From Struthidea cinerea (lineage: Eukaryota; Chordata; Aves; Passeriformes; Corcoracidae), in NCBI GenBank assembly GCA_013397865.1, contig VZTI01003935.1, forward strand, positions 724,159 through 788,158: a DNA stretch of 64,000 bases. The letters are read 5' to 3'. The notes beneath the pieces are model-generated. The model saw only the letters and a list, made by a program, of their open reading frames with translations, did no database searches and had not been told where the DNA came from. This document shows positions 26,012 to 38,038 of this stretch, in pieces. The first letter of the stretch is position 1, and each line of letters opens with the position of its first letter. The position numbers were made by a program, and so were the translations under genes.

Positions 26012-26152
26012 GTAGGAAATGTTACCTGGTGCAGGGCTCGGGGAAAGCTTCGGAAGTGCTGAGATTCGGTTCGTTTTGTGATGCAAAGTGGGTGGCTTTT
26101 GTGCTTTCTCAACTGCTTCTTCTTCCCCTTCTGTCTCGTTTTTTAACCCCAG
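26012..26152 (+). other. CRHR2: CRHR2 intron 1 (141 bp, open in frame)
   Basis: This short GT-AG intron has donor GTAGGA and a pyrimidine-rich 3' end (CTTCTTCTTCCCCTTCTGTC...). Its length is exactly 47 codons and it has no in-frame stop, so unspliced RNA keeps the receptor frame. The pyrimidine tract reads as a Leu/Phe-rich segment (WVAFVLSQLLLLPLLSRFL). Confidence 0.9.
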
Positions 26153-26272
26153 GTCCGTACTGCAATGCCACCACGGATCAGATCGGGACCTGCTGGCCCA
26201 GAACCTCGGCGGGGGAACTCGTGGAGAGACCCTGCCCGGAGTTCTTCAATGGGATCAAATACAACACCACGA
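26153..26272 (+). CDS. CRHR2: CRHR2 coding exon 2 (hormone-binding domain)
   Basis: This 120-bp, phase 1-to-phase 1 exon encodes residues 40-79 and the first base of codon 80. It carries the class B GPCR hormone-receptor signature: GPYCNATTDQIGTCWPR followed by ERPCPEFFNGIKYNTT. Cys43, Cys53 and Cys67 are three of the six conserved disulfide cysteines of the extracellular domain. N44 (NAT) and N77 (NTT) are sequons found in CRF receptors. The DQIGTCWPR core fits both CRHR1 and CRHR2; the ERPCPEFFNGIKYNTT part and the next exon favour CRHR2. The acceptor follows a long pyrimidine tract (TTTTTTAACCCCAG|GT) and the donor is a near-consensus GA|GTAAGT at 26273. A continuous ORF runs from exon 1 through intron 1 and 95 bp past this exon, because the 141-bp intron happens to be open and frame-neutral. 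Confidence 0.96.
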
Positions 26273-26364
26273 GTAAGTACAAACTCCTTGCCTTCTCCCG
26301 CAGATCTCGCGTTCAGAAGGTGCCTGGGGACACCCAAAATATATTTCCATTAAGGAAAAAAAAG

Positions 26365-26393
26365 TAATAATAAAAGAAAAAAAAAAAAAAAAA
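26365..26393 (+). promoter_or_regulatory. Possible intronic polyadenylation signal just after exon 2
   Basis: Reading on past the exon 2 donor, the receptor frame meets TAA at 26365-26367. This is followed at once by AATAAA at 26369-26374 and a run of 17 A residues at 26377-26393. Use of this signal would give a short, truncated CRHR2 message. The A-run could also cause false oligo-dT priming, so cDNA evidence here needs care. Confidence 0.3.
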
Positions 26394-29300
26394 CATGCTT
26401 GCTTGGGAATCAACATTTCCTCCACATTCCAGCCTGTATATTCAAACTTCTTGCCTGGAATGATGCAGATTTCTCAAAAGCGCAGACTTGTGGACACTGT
26501 TTCCTCTTTGCTGAAGTACATTTAGGGAGATCTGGGCAGAAAATACCCTCTGCAGTCTGAGGAGGGTATGTTGTGCTTTGTGTGTTTGTGCTGCGTACAG
26601 CTCAGTGCGCTTGTAGCGGTGCTCCAGCCACCTGGATAATTAAAGATCCTTTAGCTCATGAAATACTCAGTCCTAACACCTAAAAAGTGTATTTTGAAAG
26701 GCCAGTCCCTTTTCCAGGCTGGCTGTGTGAGCAGGGGTTCAAGCCGTGCTGGGAGTTGTGTCTCACAAACAGAAAGAAGGCTGAGGTCTGGAATCTGTTT
26801 CAGCAACTTCATCAGGGACTGGCTGCTGAGGCTGGAGCTGCATCAGCTCTGCGAGGGAGACAGGAGAGGAAATTAGGAGGCAAATAATATTCAAAGTAAG
26901 GGAGCATGGGGGCTCCTTAGAAATCTCCTGGATGCTTTATTCTTCAAGGTAAACAATCATGATGACTCACTACAAATTTATTATTCAGGCTGTGGGACCC
27001 AGGCACTCATTTCCTTTTGCTTATCTGTCAATACTCTTTGGACCTTTCATTAAGAGTTTTTAAACATGTTCGTTCCAAATACGTGCACCCACTTGTTTGT
27101 CACTCATTTTTTCAGTGTGGTTTTGACTGTGGGGATATTTCATTCCATGTTTCCCTCTGAACTGTTGCTTGGGTGTTGGTGGTCTAATTTGCAGGTAGTG
27201 TTAATTTTCTGGGGCCAGAATTCTCCCTGAGTCCCGTAAAAGAAGCACCCTGACATTTTCGGTCTTATTTTTAAACTTGTAGAAAGTGAATTCATTCTTT
27301 CCCCAGCTCTGGGTGTCATGGTCAGATCACTGGCCAAAAGTTTGGAGCATTTGCTCTGTGAAACAAAGTCCTCTGCCAGGCTTGTTCTTAGGGACCAGCT
27401 TCTGTCACCCCAGACTTTGAGCAGAGTAAAGGGCTGCCTCAGAGAACTGCAAAATCATCCTCCAGCCCTCTAAGCTCAGACCTGGGCTCTTTGCAATAAA
27501 ATAGGTGGGAACCTGGAATGGGCTGATTACAGCAGGTAGTTCACTACTTTGACAAGTCTCAGTTGAGACCAGAGGAAAATTTCTGAGAATTAAGGGCAGC
27601 TCAGACAAGAGCAAATGTGCCAGAATGGATCCTAAAAGAATTTTGCCTTTTTTTTTTTCTTTCCGTTTCAATCTTTTTAGTGGGGAATGTCAATATTTTT
27701 ATCACCTGATTTTTGTTTCTCCAAAAGATGGGGGGAAAGGAAGCAAAAGAAAAAAAAAAAAAGCATTATGACTGACTCCTGTCACAAACACAGTGGAGAG
27801 AATTTAAATGTTTTTCCTGTGTATGGAAGGAAAAAAGTCCTGAATACTCCAGTTTGGGTTTTATAAACTCTGATGATGCTTTCACTAGTTCATCAATGAC
27901 TTGATTTACAAGTTCTTTCCTGCTCCTCTCCCTCTCACTGGTGGCTGATGCTTGTATTGCAGTGCTAATAAGAGTTCTTAAATTCTCTGCTCTTAAAACA
28001 ATAGCACGTTAATTAAAGACTGATGGAAATGTCTTACTGAAATGCTGAAGCGTTATTTTCTGAGGAAATGGATATTTTTCTCCTTTCAACATAAAATGTG
28101 AGTAGCTACCTCCAGCTGATCTTAGACAGTTCCATGTGGGTAGTTCCTCCAAGCTGTAGTGCAGAAACCAGAGGGAAGGATTATATCAAAATCTGATCAA
28201 CTTTTGCAATCAGCAGCCTCTTGGGGAATAGCAGTTAAGTGATTAAATCTTGGGAAAGCAGCAGGACAGCAGGTTAAGGTTTGCATACACAGGCGCAATC
28301 TCTTTTGGCATTTGAAAAATATAATTACTGCATGCAGAACATAGCCAGAATTTGGGAAAACCAAATGCTGACACATTCTGACCACTTGCATGATTTCCCC
28401 GAGTTGATTTGTGGGCTGCCTCGTTTGTGATGAGGCTCATTGTGCTGAAAACCTCGGCTGTGTTCCTTGTGCAGATGATAAAATAAGCACAGACAACTGA
28501 TTAAAGAATGGGAAATGGATCTTGCAAATCTCAGAGGTGAATAATACAGCTCATAATGAAGGTCTGATAGCAGAAGGCTTGAATCAACATAAGATTTCTT
28601 CCTAGGACTTGAAGTTTTGTTCTGTTTTGTTTTGCATTTTGATGAAGCAGAGGGAGAAATGATGGTTTATTATATTATACTGATTTGTTTGGGGGGGGAG
28701 CAAAATCAGACCAATTTAGAAAAAGCACCTTGCATTGCCTTTCTTCTACTGAGACCTTTAACCAGCTCTAGGTTGTAACTCAGCTATTTATTGTACTGTC
28801 AGGTATCCCATGTTCGTGAGCTGCCCCCTTTTAGGAACTGCAGCTTCTCTTTGCATTGATTTTGCGTATCTGAGAGTATATTTTGTATATCTCTGCGTAT
28901 ATTTATCATTTGAAAGCGTGTAAAAATTTTGGATCCGTTTCAGTGATTTCTTTTCCGGTTTTAGAAATCAGGCTCTCAAAGATTCCAATTTCCCACTAAT
29001 TTCCTAAAAGCAGCTCGTCATTTGGAGGCAACGAACCCAGTAGCATTCGCTGTCAAGGGAAGCTTTTGCATTTGTAGACACTGGCAAATCCAGACTGGGA
29101 AGTGCCCAGACTGTATGAAAAGCTTATGAAAAACTCAGAGAAGCACAAGACACTGATCCATGGCCAAACTTTTGGTACTCATGGGGCTATTTCTGCACCT
29201 CAGTGTAGTCTCTGTGCGTGTAGGGATGGAATTCAAGACAAAGTCAGACATGTAGGTTCCTCCACAGATCAGCTCATCAAAGGCTTTGGATGCGCCTGCC

Positions 29301-32300
29301 CTGCTTTGTGTCCATCCTGTCGCCTCTCACGCTTTGATGTTCACTCTAACTCGGATGGGGAATGCTATCAAACCCTGCCCATGCCAGCAAATTTAATGAA
29401 AAAGCATTTGAGGCAAAAAAAAGCCCCTTAAGAATAAGGACTTGTGCTTAAAAAACTCCCCTCCTGTTTGCCACGCTAGAATAAACTGTTTGCAGAAAAT
29501 ATTTTCATCCTGACTGCAAGAAATTCCCGTGGTGATTCTGTGCCTGGGTCCGAGTTTCTCTGTGTCTCCTGGGAGCTGCTGAGTGACTCAGATAAGTTTC
29601 AGCTGCATCCGTAAAACAAAATCTGTCAGTCTGTGAGGATTTTTCATCCCGGACACTTTGTTATTTTGGTGATATATTGGGGTTTTTTCCTCCCTCTTTA
29701 TTTGGGAAATAAAATGATGTTGACAAATCATGCTGTGGTTACCCTGAAGTATCGTTTGTGAATATGGGCAAAATGCTCTTTGACCAAGGATCTGGAAATT
29801 ATGCCATCCACTTAAAACTTGGCAATTTTGTACCAAAGCTTATGTATTATTCTCAAAGGGGAAAGAAAATTAAAAGAAACAGGGAAAAAAAAGTCTGTGT
29901 TGGTGCAGTGTGTGACTGTGCACTTGTCTCTGCTCAGGTTCTATATTTAGCGAAAATGACAATATCATTGCTGCCCTCTAGATGTGTTTGTGCTTTGACA
30001 GCGTGAAGCTTGTAGTCTTGTTTCAGGAAACATATTAATTCACTTATTAGGATATCCTAAAGCTTGATTAATTCAGCAAATGGCCTGTAATGAGTCTGGT
30101 TTTGCTGCTTGCTAAAAAGCAGTCGTGCAAGCGCACACTTAGAGCGCGTTACAGGCTAAAGTATGGCTACATTAGCACTTCCCCTACAGATTTCCCTGTG
30201 CAAGGGGAAAATCCAGGGTTAAATGTTCATCTGATGGACAAAAAAGTGTTGACTTTTGTAACCTCAACTGATTGGAGTTTGCCTCAAACACGTGGTGTGG
30301 CAGGGGGTGCCCTGTGGTGACACCTCTCCATCATGGCCTGCTCGCTTTGCTCTGGGCTGCAGGCAGGAGCTGGAGGCAGTGGAAGGTCTTGCAGATCAAA
30401 ACACACAAATCTAGGTGTTTCCAAGTAATATCAACAGCTAATTTAAGTATTTAAGCTCTAATCCAAGTCAGTGGAGCTCTGATTGACAGAAGGAGTGAAG
30501 CCTAGGGAGTTACTGAGCTCAGCCTAAACGTACAGCTCAGCTCAGCAGCCCCTGCAGAAGCGATAGTGCTGTTTGATATGCCCAGGGGTATTTTATGCCC
30601 TGTTTAAGAGGGCCCAGCCTTGCTGTAGGTTTGTGTTTTATCTCCCAGGCCACACAGGTGTTGCAGATGCTCAGTGACAAATGATCCAATGCCCATGTTC
30701 AGGCAGCTGAATTCATCCAGGGGCGTGTGTTGTGCTGAACTGATCCCACACCTGGGGATTGAGATCAAACTGCTTTTGTGATCAACAGGAACAAAAGGTC
30801 TCTGTGGCTCCAACTCCCTGCCTGTAAATCCCCCTCTCTCAGTGAAGGGAAGCTCTTTGACTGAAATAGCCACTTCACAGGAGTGTTTTGGATATCACAA
30901 AAAGCATCCTCCTCATCTTCTCCAGGGACTGTGCTGCTGAAGACGGGTGCATAATCACTGCTAAGCTTGCCCTGATGGGGCCTTGGTTCCTCCTTGTTCT
31001 GAGGGGTGTGCACCACCTTTTCCTTGGCCCTACAGCCAGCTGCCTGGTGGGAATGCTTTGGAGAGGGTTGGTGGCTTAGCAACGGGGCTGTTGTTCCTGT
31101 GGATGGGCACGGGAGAAGGAGTCCCTGGCACACGGGTCACACCTGTACCTGTTAGCAGGGCTTGCTCCACACTGAGAGAAAAATTCCTGCAGCTCGTGGT
31201 TGTCTCATCTTGAACAGGGAGAAATAATCTTTTGTGCGCTGAGGGAAGGGCAAAGAAGTGAATTAACAGCGCTTCTGGTTTGCATTTCCCCTCTTTTGAA
31301 AGGGTTTAAAGGGATGATTCAATTGTTAAAAGAGCTAATTTTCACAGGTTAAAACCCCATTCTTTTATGGACATCTAACCTTTGCTGCTTTTCCTTCTGA
31401 TTAATTGTTGTTCAAAGTTCTTCCGGAGATGTGGCCCCAGCCTGCATATAAAACATGAGCCTCGCTAGGAAATCATTGGTCTCAGAGTCTTGCTCGTATT
31501 TTGTGGGCAAACCCTGTCCTGATAATTACAGAAATGTGCACTTTTATAAGTGGCTGGCCTAGAGGCTCAATTAACATTTTCACTTGTGTTTTATCTCATG
31601 TATTTTAGTGTCTTGACCACTTCTGTTGATCACATTCACATGACTTCCTTGTTCCCCAGAGGATTTTCTGGCTTGATTTCTAAAGGCCCCGTTTTTGAAA
31701 GCAAAGTTCTGCTGTAAAAGACAGAGAATCTTTAAATTCTGGTGGCCTTTCATCATTACTGGAGAGAAATAAAATGCCCATCATTGGCATGCATGTGTGT
31801 TTCCAGACTCAAAAAAATTACTATGAAACCCTAAAACTACTCTCACCTCATCTGTCTTCTGTAACCTTGTTAGATGTCCAGAAGGCTTTTATCCCACTGT
31901 TTAATGACAGGGGATTTGGGATAAAAATAAATGTTTTGTAGCCAATTTTAGTTATGGAGTCACTAGAAAAAGACTTTTTTTTTTTGTTAGAAAATGTCTG
32001 CGGCCTTGCAGTAGCCATGTATTAGCCATCCTGGGGGGTAAAACACAGTATTTTCAGCTAGGAAGTCAAGAGTACATGAAACTTAAAGGAAGGGGACTGA
32101 TGAGAAATGAAACAAACACGGCAGTGGAAAAAAAGGAGTCCTGAATTGGAATTCTGGGGGAGGAAATAAAACATCATTTTTAAGCTCGTAAAGGTTCTCT
32201 CTGAGGAGATCAAATCTGCAGCTGATTAGGTCAGCTTGTCTCCAACAGCCCTGTATCCAGATTAAGATTTCAACCATTTTTGTGCATTTTCTCTTGCTGG

Positions 32301-33816
32301 TTTTGCAAGAGAAACACAAATACACACACCTTCCACAGATACAGTGGGAGGCTCTGGATTTCAGTTGTGCACAGATGGGAGAGGCTTCACTTGGTTCCCC
32401 TCAAGTTTTTCCTCTTTTTTTTCTTTCCTTTGTGAAGTGTAATTTGTGGTACGAGATGGCTCTGATTTTGCAGCTTGGAAGAAAAATACTGGAATGTTGG
32501 AGTGTTGGAAAAAATATTTACAAGGAGGAATGAAAATAATCCATTTTTCTTACTCCCACTACTGTCATCGTGTGAAACGTGATTTCTTCATTGAGCACAC
32601 ACAGCACACAAGTTAATTGCACGTAGTAAAATAAGGAGATTGTTAATGTTGCTTCAGTCAACATTCAAGGACCTTTTCTCCAGCCAATTAAACACTGATT
32701 AGTACTTCTGTTCTTTGCTGATAAGTTATGAGGTGGCTTTGCTGTGGTCCTGTTGTACCTGATTTGGGTTCTCTTCAGTTTAGGCTTGGCTTTTGGGGCA
32801 AACTTCACGCAGACTTTACCAGAACTGGAAATGCAGCTGCCATTCTGCACCAAACCTTCCTGATTCTCCACCAGAGTCAGTCAGACCTGAGCAATGGCAC
32901 ATCTTGGAGAGGGCTTTTAACCTTGGCCCTTCGGGAGGGTCAGCAAACAAATTACTCACATTACTCACATTACTCTGGAGGCTTCTTTGGGAGTCTTTCT
33001 TTCCCTGAGGCAGCTGCCCCATCCACTTCTCTGGAATATGCTGTTGTCAAAGCTGGCAGTGACTTCCAGCTGGCAAACAGATGGACTGAAGTCCATTTCT
33101 TTCCACAAATTTGGAATTAGATGATACTTGCAAAATCGTGTGCTTCTGGAGCCCGGGGAGAAAGAGGGAATGGCTCGGGAGAAGATGGGGAAGGGAAAGA
33201 ATTAAATATATTACAAATCCTCATCTCACCATATGAAAATGAGAGGAGAAATCCCACCCAGCTGCATCCAGTGTGGGCACTCTCTCGTGGATTGGGTTTT
33301 CTCGTTTTATTGTGCCTCGTGACGCATTTTCCATCTAGACAAGCTGTGGGAGGCTGAGGTGAAACCGCGAAGGTGGCATGGGGCTGTTCTCGCCAGTCGT
33401 GGAACACCTGAGATTCTCTGTGACCCGGCGGGTTCCAGCCTCTGTTTGTTGTCACAGAACCTCGGGGACAGTGCCACCGAGGGAATGGCCACCCGCCATT
33501 CCACCTGCCAGCCACAGGGTGTCACTTAGAGTGCAGGTAAAGCCAGCGTCCCCGGGCGGCTGCTCCGAGTCACCTGCGGGGGAAGGGATGGATGGGTGGG
33601 GAGTGACCCTGGGCCTGCGGCTGCTCTGCGACAGAGCTGTTCCCATCCTGCTGCGTTGCTGCCGTGAGCCATGGCCAGAGCCATGGTCAGCTGGCACAGG
33701 CAGACCAACAGGTGCAGGGGTTTGAAGCCTCCCCAGCACCAGGACTGGAAGGCACAGTGAGCACTGCTGTGTGAAGCACGCTGTGACCATCGGCTGCTCC
33801 CTCCCCCTCCCCGTTA
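26394..33816. other. Intron 2, left part
   Basis: Mostly unique A/T-rich intron with short homopolymer runs (for example T at 27651 and A at 27750). GC content rises from about 33.1 kb. No exon, RNA gene or named repeat is seen apart from the 9-bp repeat at 32951. Confidence 0.55.
32951..32975. repeat. 9-bp tandem repeat, 2.8 copies
   Basis: ATTACTCAC is repeated at 32951, 32960 and (partial) 32969. Confidence 0.95.
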
Positions 33817-34114
33817 TGTTCAGATTTGGTTCTGTCTCTGGAAAGTTCTGTGTTCCTCGGTTGGTAATTGGCTCATGTTAACCCTCTACTCCCCACATCT
33901 TCTCCCATTCGCCCTGGTCCCTTCTCCCCCTCTTTGTAAGACCCCAAACCTGATATTTTACTGGTTATTGGATGTTCTCCCTGCCTATTATGTAGGGGTA
34001 TAAAAACCCCGCGCCCGCCTAAATCCCTCGGCTCTGCTCGTGGATTTTTGTTGGAATAAACCCTTCTCCGTTTCACGAGAGAGTCCCTCCGCTCCTTCCC
34101 TCCTCCTCCACGCA
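33817..34114 (+). mobile_element. Probable LTR of a second, unrelated ERV family
   Basis: The order of signals is that of an LTR: ATTGG boxes at 33867-33871 and 33967-33971, a strong TATA box TATAAAAA at 33999-34006, then AATAAA at 34055-34060, only some 30 bp after the expected start site, followed by a U5-like pyrimidine-rich stretch. The left boundary TGTTCAGATTT and right boundary CACGCA are my estimates; I could not find a target duplication or primer-binding site. It lies in sense orientation within CRHR2 intron 2. Confidence 0.6.
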
Positions 34115-34204
34115 CGCTGCCGTCGGTGGGCGAGGCGAACACGAGCAGGTGCTTCGCCTGCCCTCCAGCGCTGCGGTCGCGTCCGCCTCCGGCACCCGAA
34201 GCAG
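33999..34204 (+). promoter_or_regulatory. LTR-type TATA promoter, CpG-dense leader and strong splice donor
   Basis: The TATA box at 33999-34006 predicts transcription from about 34.03 kb. The next 240 bp hold about 30 CpG dinucleotides, far above the neighbouring intron. A consensus donor, CAG|GTGAGG, follows at 34204/34205. Together these could form a first exon of about 175 bp spliced to downstream CRHR2 exons. All signals are seen in the sequence; their use is inferred. Confidence 0.4.
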
Positions 34205-34506
34205 GTGAGGCAGTGCCCGGTGCCCGGCAGCGAGCTGGCCGGCACAGCACCGCGGCACTGCGTGGCAAAAGAGCCTCACTGAGGTGAAGCAGGGACAAGG
34301 ACACAACGGGGAGGGATGTTCTGGGAGGGATCCTGCGTCCCCTCTTCTGTGGAGTGTTAGCGGAGAGCAGGTCACTGCCTGAGGGTGGGTGGTGCCTGCT
34401 TTCACCAGGGCTGCTCTGGAAAGCTGAGGGAAGCGCAGTGCTGAGCTTTGTTCCCAGGCCGGTGAGGGTTGTGGTAGAGGATGTGGAGCCATTCGGTGGT
34501 GAAACA

Positions 34507-34718
34507 CGTTGGAGTGCACTGGGTGCTGGAAGAGAGACAGGCCCTGAGGATCAGAGAGAGGGGCTCTGTCCTGGGACCGGAGGCGACCCTGGGAGTGCAT
34601 CCAGGTCACCGGNATATCCTGTTGGGTGCTGGGATTTAGGGAATTCTGACTGCGCAATAAACGGCTTTGCATTCTTCCACCTGATGAGCAAGGTCCTTGC
34701 CCGTGCGTCATTACTGCA
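34507..34718 (+). mobile_element. LTR of the same family, interrupted by an assembly gap (copy 3)
   Basis: The left part (CGTTGGAGTGCACTGGGTGC...) matches the LTR start with TG changed to CG. After an N at 34613 the right part resumes at the ATATCCTGTTGGGTGCTGGG region and ends CATTACTGCA. About 176 bp of the 388-bp unit are absent at the N. Flanks GAAACA (34501-34506) and AAACAA (34719-34724) are only a loose match for a duplication. The gap may hide just the missing LTR middle, or the interior of a provirus whose two LTRs were merged. Confidence 0.88.
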
Positions 34719-37700
34719 AAACAAATCTATCAAAGGAGCTTCATCAGCCAACAAGAACCTGCACTTGGATGATGCGGGGATTGCTCCTGGCTGGACACGC
34801 CGTGTTCATCACTGCACTGCTTCCCTTTGCATCCATCTGATCTCTCCTGCCTGGGTGCTGTCCCCTGGCAGGAGCGGTTGGATTTTCCCTCAGCTGCCTG
34901 ACAGATGCTCCAGGTGCTCCCACTTAACAGGAATAACTCACAGGTGCGTTAACAGTAGGGCGATACCACCTCAGCTGTGACCTGCCTGTTGCTCGTGTTA
35001 TGCAGAACAATTAAATCAGTGAAATTAGTCACGTTTAGGTTCTTTAGGTTTCTCTCTGTGCTCTGCCGTGACATGGAAATATCTTTGCTGTTCATATAAG
35101 GGTGAATCTTTGTAACTTCTGTGGCTTGGAAACTTCAAGCTGCATCCTCATCCAAATAAAATTCTCCAGCTCTGACAGTCATTCAAGGCTTTGCCCAAGG
35201 TTTGCTGTCCTGGGAAAGGGAATCTCCTGTTCAGTTTTGGACCCCAGCATCCAGACTTGACACCCAGATTAGAACAGTCATGCTTAGCTGCCTGAGAAGT
35301 GGATGAGAAATAAGGTTTCCCATGGAAGTTGGAGGGGAATGGATTTTTAGTAGATTTTTTTTTTTTCAGTGCGGTTTTTATTCCCCTCAGATGTTATTCT
35401 TGGAGTTCATAATTGGTAGCTCTTGGGACAAATTCATAAAATCAATAGAACTCGGATTGCTTTATGCTGACTTCTTTCTCTGCAGTGCTGGGAATAACAG
35501 AGGGCCAGATGCTGCTCCATGTGAGACTTGTGCAGGGAGAAGCAATACTTTGAAGCAAATTATAGGAATAGAAACTCAGTATTTAAAAAAACCCAAAACC
35601 TCAAGTCTTATGAAGAGTTTTCCCTGGGAAAACAGAAGAAGGAGGAACCTTTCCCAATGTGGTTGTATTGTCCCAAACCCCTGGTGGTTGGAAAGCACGG
35701 ACCATGCTGTGACAGAAGAATTGATGCAGAGAAGCTGCATCCTCCTCAGGCAGCCAGGAAGCAAAGAGAGCTTTGGAAACCAGAAAATGTGTTACGGAAA
35801 TGCGACAAACACAGAAAATAGGAAATTACTTTGCTAGTGCATCATCACCATTTTAACTAAACTTAGATGCAACTTCCTAGGGATTCTTTTTCTCATTTCT
35901 AAGAATTTTTATCTAATTTAGGAATTGCTAAATTATGCCTGTAATCCCTGAAACATCAGCATTTGTGTATTTCAAAGTACACAATGAGCAGTCAGGACTT
36001 GTTGCAAGAATCCCCAGGCTCCACATTGATTCCTGCTTTGCAGCTGGAGGAGTGGATGCAGAGTTTGGAAGCAGAAGGATTTCAAATATTCTTGTTTCTG
36101 GGCTGATCTTAACACACTTGAACATGAAAACTCCAATCTCTGTGTGGGAACCGGTGTGGAAAACGGGAGTTTGGTTGCTGGAAATGTATTTCTAGGATTC
36201 TTAAGGAGGGGACGCCCTATTCCTTTGCAAGATAGCAGAGTAAGAGGCTGGGGATGAAGGGGTCAGTGAGAAGCAGGGCCCTTCAGAGAGATTTCCCAGT
36301 GTTCTCCCAGAGAAAGCTCCTCACAAGTTCCTCCTGGGTGGAGTTTTCTCTGTTCCAGGAGCTCTGGGGGAGAGAGAGAGACCCCTGACTTGGGAAGGTC
36401 TTTTTCTTCAAGGTCTTACTCTTCTTTTCAGGATGTGGATGGTGACACCTTGTGTGGGATTGCAGGGATTTGGACAGGGGTTCACCTGTCTGGGTGAGTG
36501 GGACTGTGTGGGGACAGTGACCCCATCTCCAGCTCGCAAGGCCTTTGCAGAGAAAAGCCCTTTCATTCTTCACTTTGAGAGCACTTTGTATTAAAGTACA
36601 ACAGGATCCCACAGACCCATATTTTGGGTAATTTTGGCCATCTAATCCAAACTTCTGAATTTCCTACTCCACATAAATCTCATGTATAAACTCACCCACT
36701 TGCCCCTATGTCATTAATTATCAAATCTCTCCCTCTTGTTCAGCCTGTCTGAACATGCACATTTCCACCAGAGCTGCCTGTGACTCAGGAGCCTCTTGTG
36801 CAGCCCAAAAATCAGATGGCTTTTGTTATGTGTGAAAGTGAGGGAACAAAGGCCCACGTGGATCTGCTTTCTGCTTCCAAGCCTGTCTCAAAAGGGACAG
36901 GGATAAATCCAAGTGCAGCTGTGGTGGTTCAGTGCATTGCCCAGTTCCAGGGAGAGGCTGTAGCAGTAGAATACTGGATTTTGCTGCTTCTTATTCCTTT
37001 TTGGGGAGAGTTAACAGATCCCCACAAAGGTCTTTTCACATAGTTAAGTCGTCCTTGTCCACTTACAAACCCATTCGCCGTGTGGGTTTATTTTTTTCAT
37101 CCTATTCTGTTTTTAATCCCTTCATCTCTCCTGTGTTCACTGCATGTTTCTCCCGGGAAAAAAAATCCAGCAACAGTAATAACAGCAGTTTTATTCTCCG
37201 TGAGCACTTCGGTTTATTCCTTCCGTGAATGCTGAGGAGGAATGAAGGGTCTCTGAGCTGACCCAGTGAGGGGAGTGTGTCAGAAGAGCACAGACACCAC
37301 AGCAGTGTGATCCAGTTTATCCTGGGAATATGTAAAAAGCTCTCCTGAAACTAGAAATCTGCTAATCAATAGCTGGATTTTTCAGCAAACAGGTGCGAAG
37401 TCTTTCCCGGAGATTCCTATTTTACTGATTCGCTGTTGGATCTCAGCTGCAAATCCGTGCCTGAGTTCCTGGGATTACAGATGAGCACCTGACCACCCTC
37501 ACTGCAATTACAGGGCTTCGAGAGAATCTGGGGGGTTATTTTTTCATCACTTCTTTGACTGGTCACATACCTGCCTGTCTCCTGTCTGCCTCCAGTGCAT
37601 TATCTCTCCTAGGCTCTTGATCCAACCCCATTCTCATTTTCCCAGTCCCTGAGCAGGCACAGAAAGAGGCACGAACGAGGTAGATGTGAATGAATCACTG

Positions 37701-37979
37701 ATGCTCTGGGACCAGATGAAAATCGACTGTGTGTGCACTCAGCTTCTGGTGCACCTGAGCTAAAATTCACCTCCTGAAATCTCAGGGAAAGAAATTGATT
37801 TCTCTGTGGTAGGTCAGTTATGTGTGTGTGAGTCTTTAGGTTCATGAGTAGCTTTGAAAACTGCGCTGGGATTTTATCAGTTCCTTCTTGAAGCATTTCT
37901 AGGGATTTCGAACGTGGAGCTGAAGAAGCTCTGGCTTTGCTTGGTGAAAATAAATGTGCTGTGGCAATATGATGTTGCA

Positions 37980-38038
37980 ATTTGGACCAGATGAACTTTC
38001 CTGCTCCTTCTAACCAGGCATTTCTGTGGTTCTGTGAT
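37980..38038 (+). repeat. CR1 LINE 3' tip
   Basis: TTTGGACCAGATGAACTTTC, then CTTCTAACCAGGCATTTCTG and TGGTTCTGTGAT, matches the end of a CR1 in plus orientation. Confidence 0.75.

Noticed and set aside
33452..34304. GC-rich minus-strand frames of 112-143 codons
   Set aside because: They run opposite to the LTR promoter signals in GC-rich sequence where stop codons are rare; I recognise no gag, pol or env motif.
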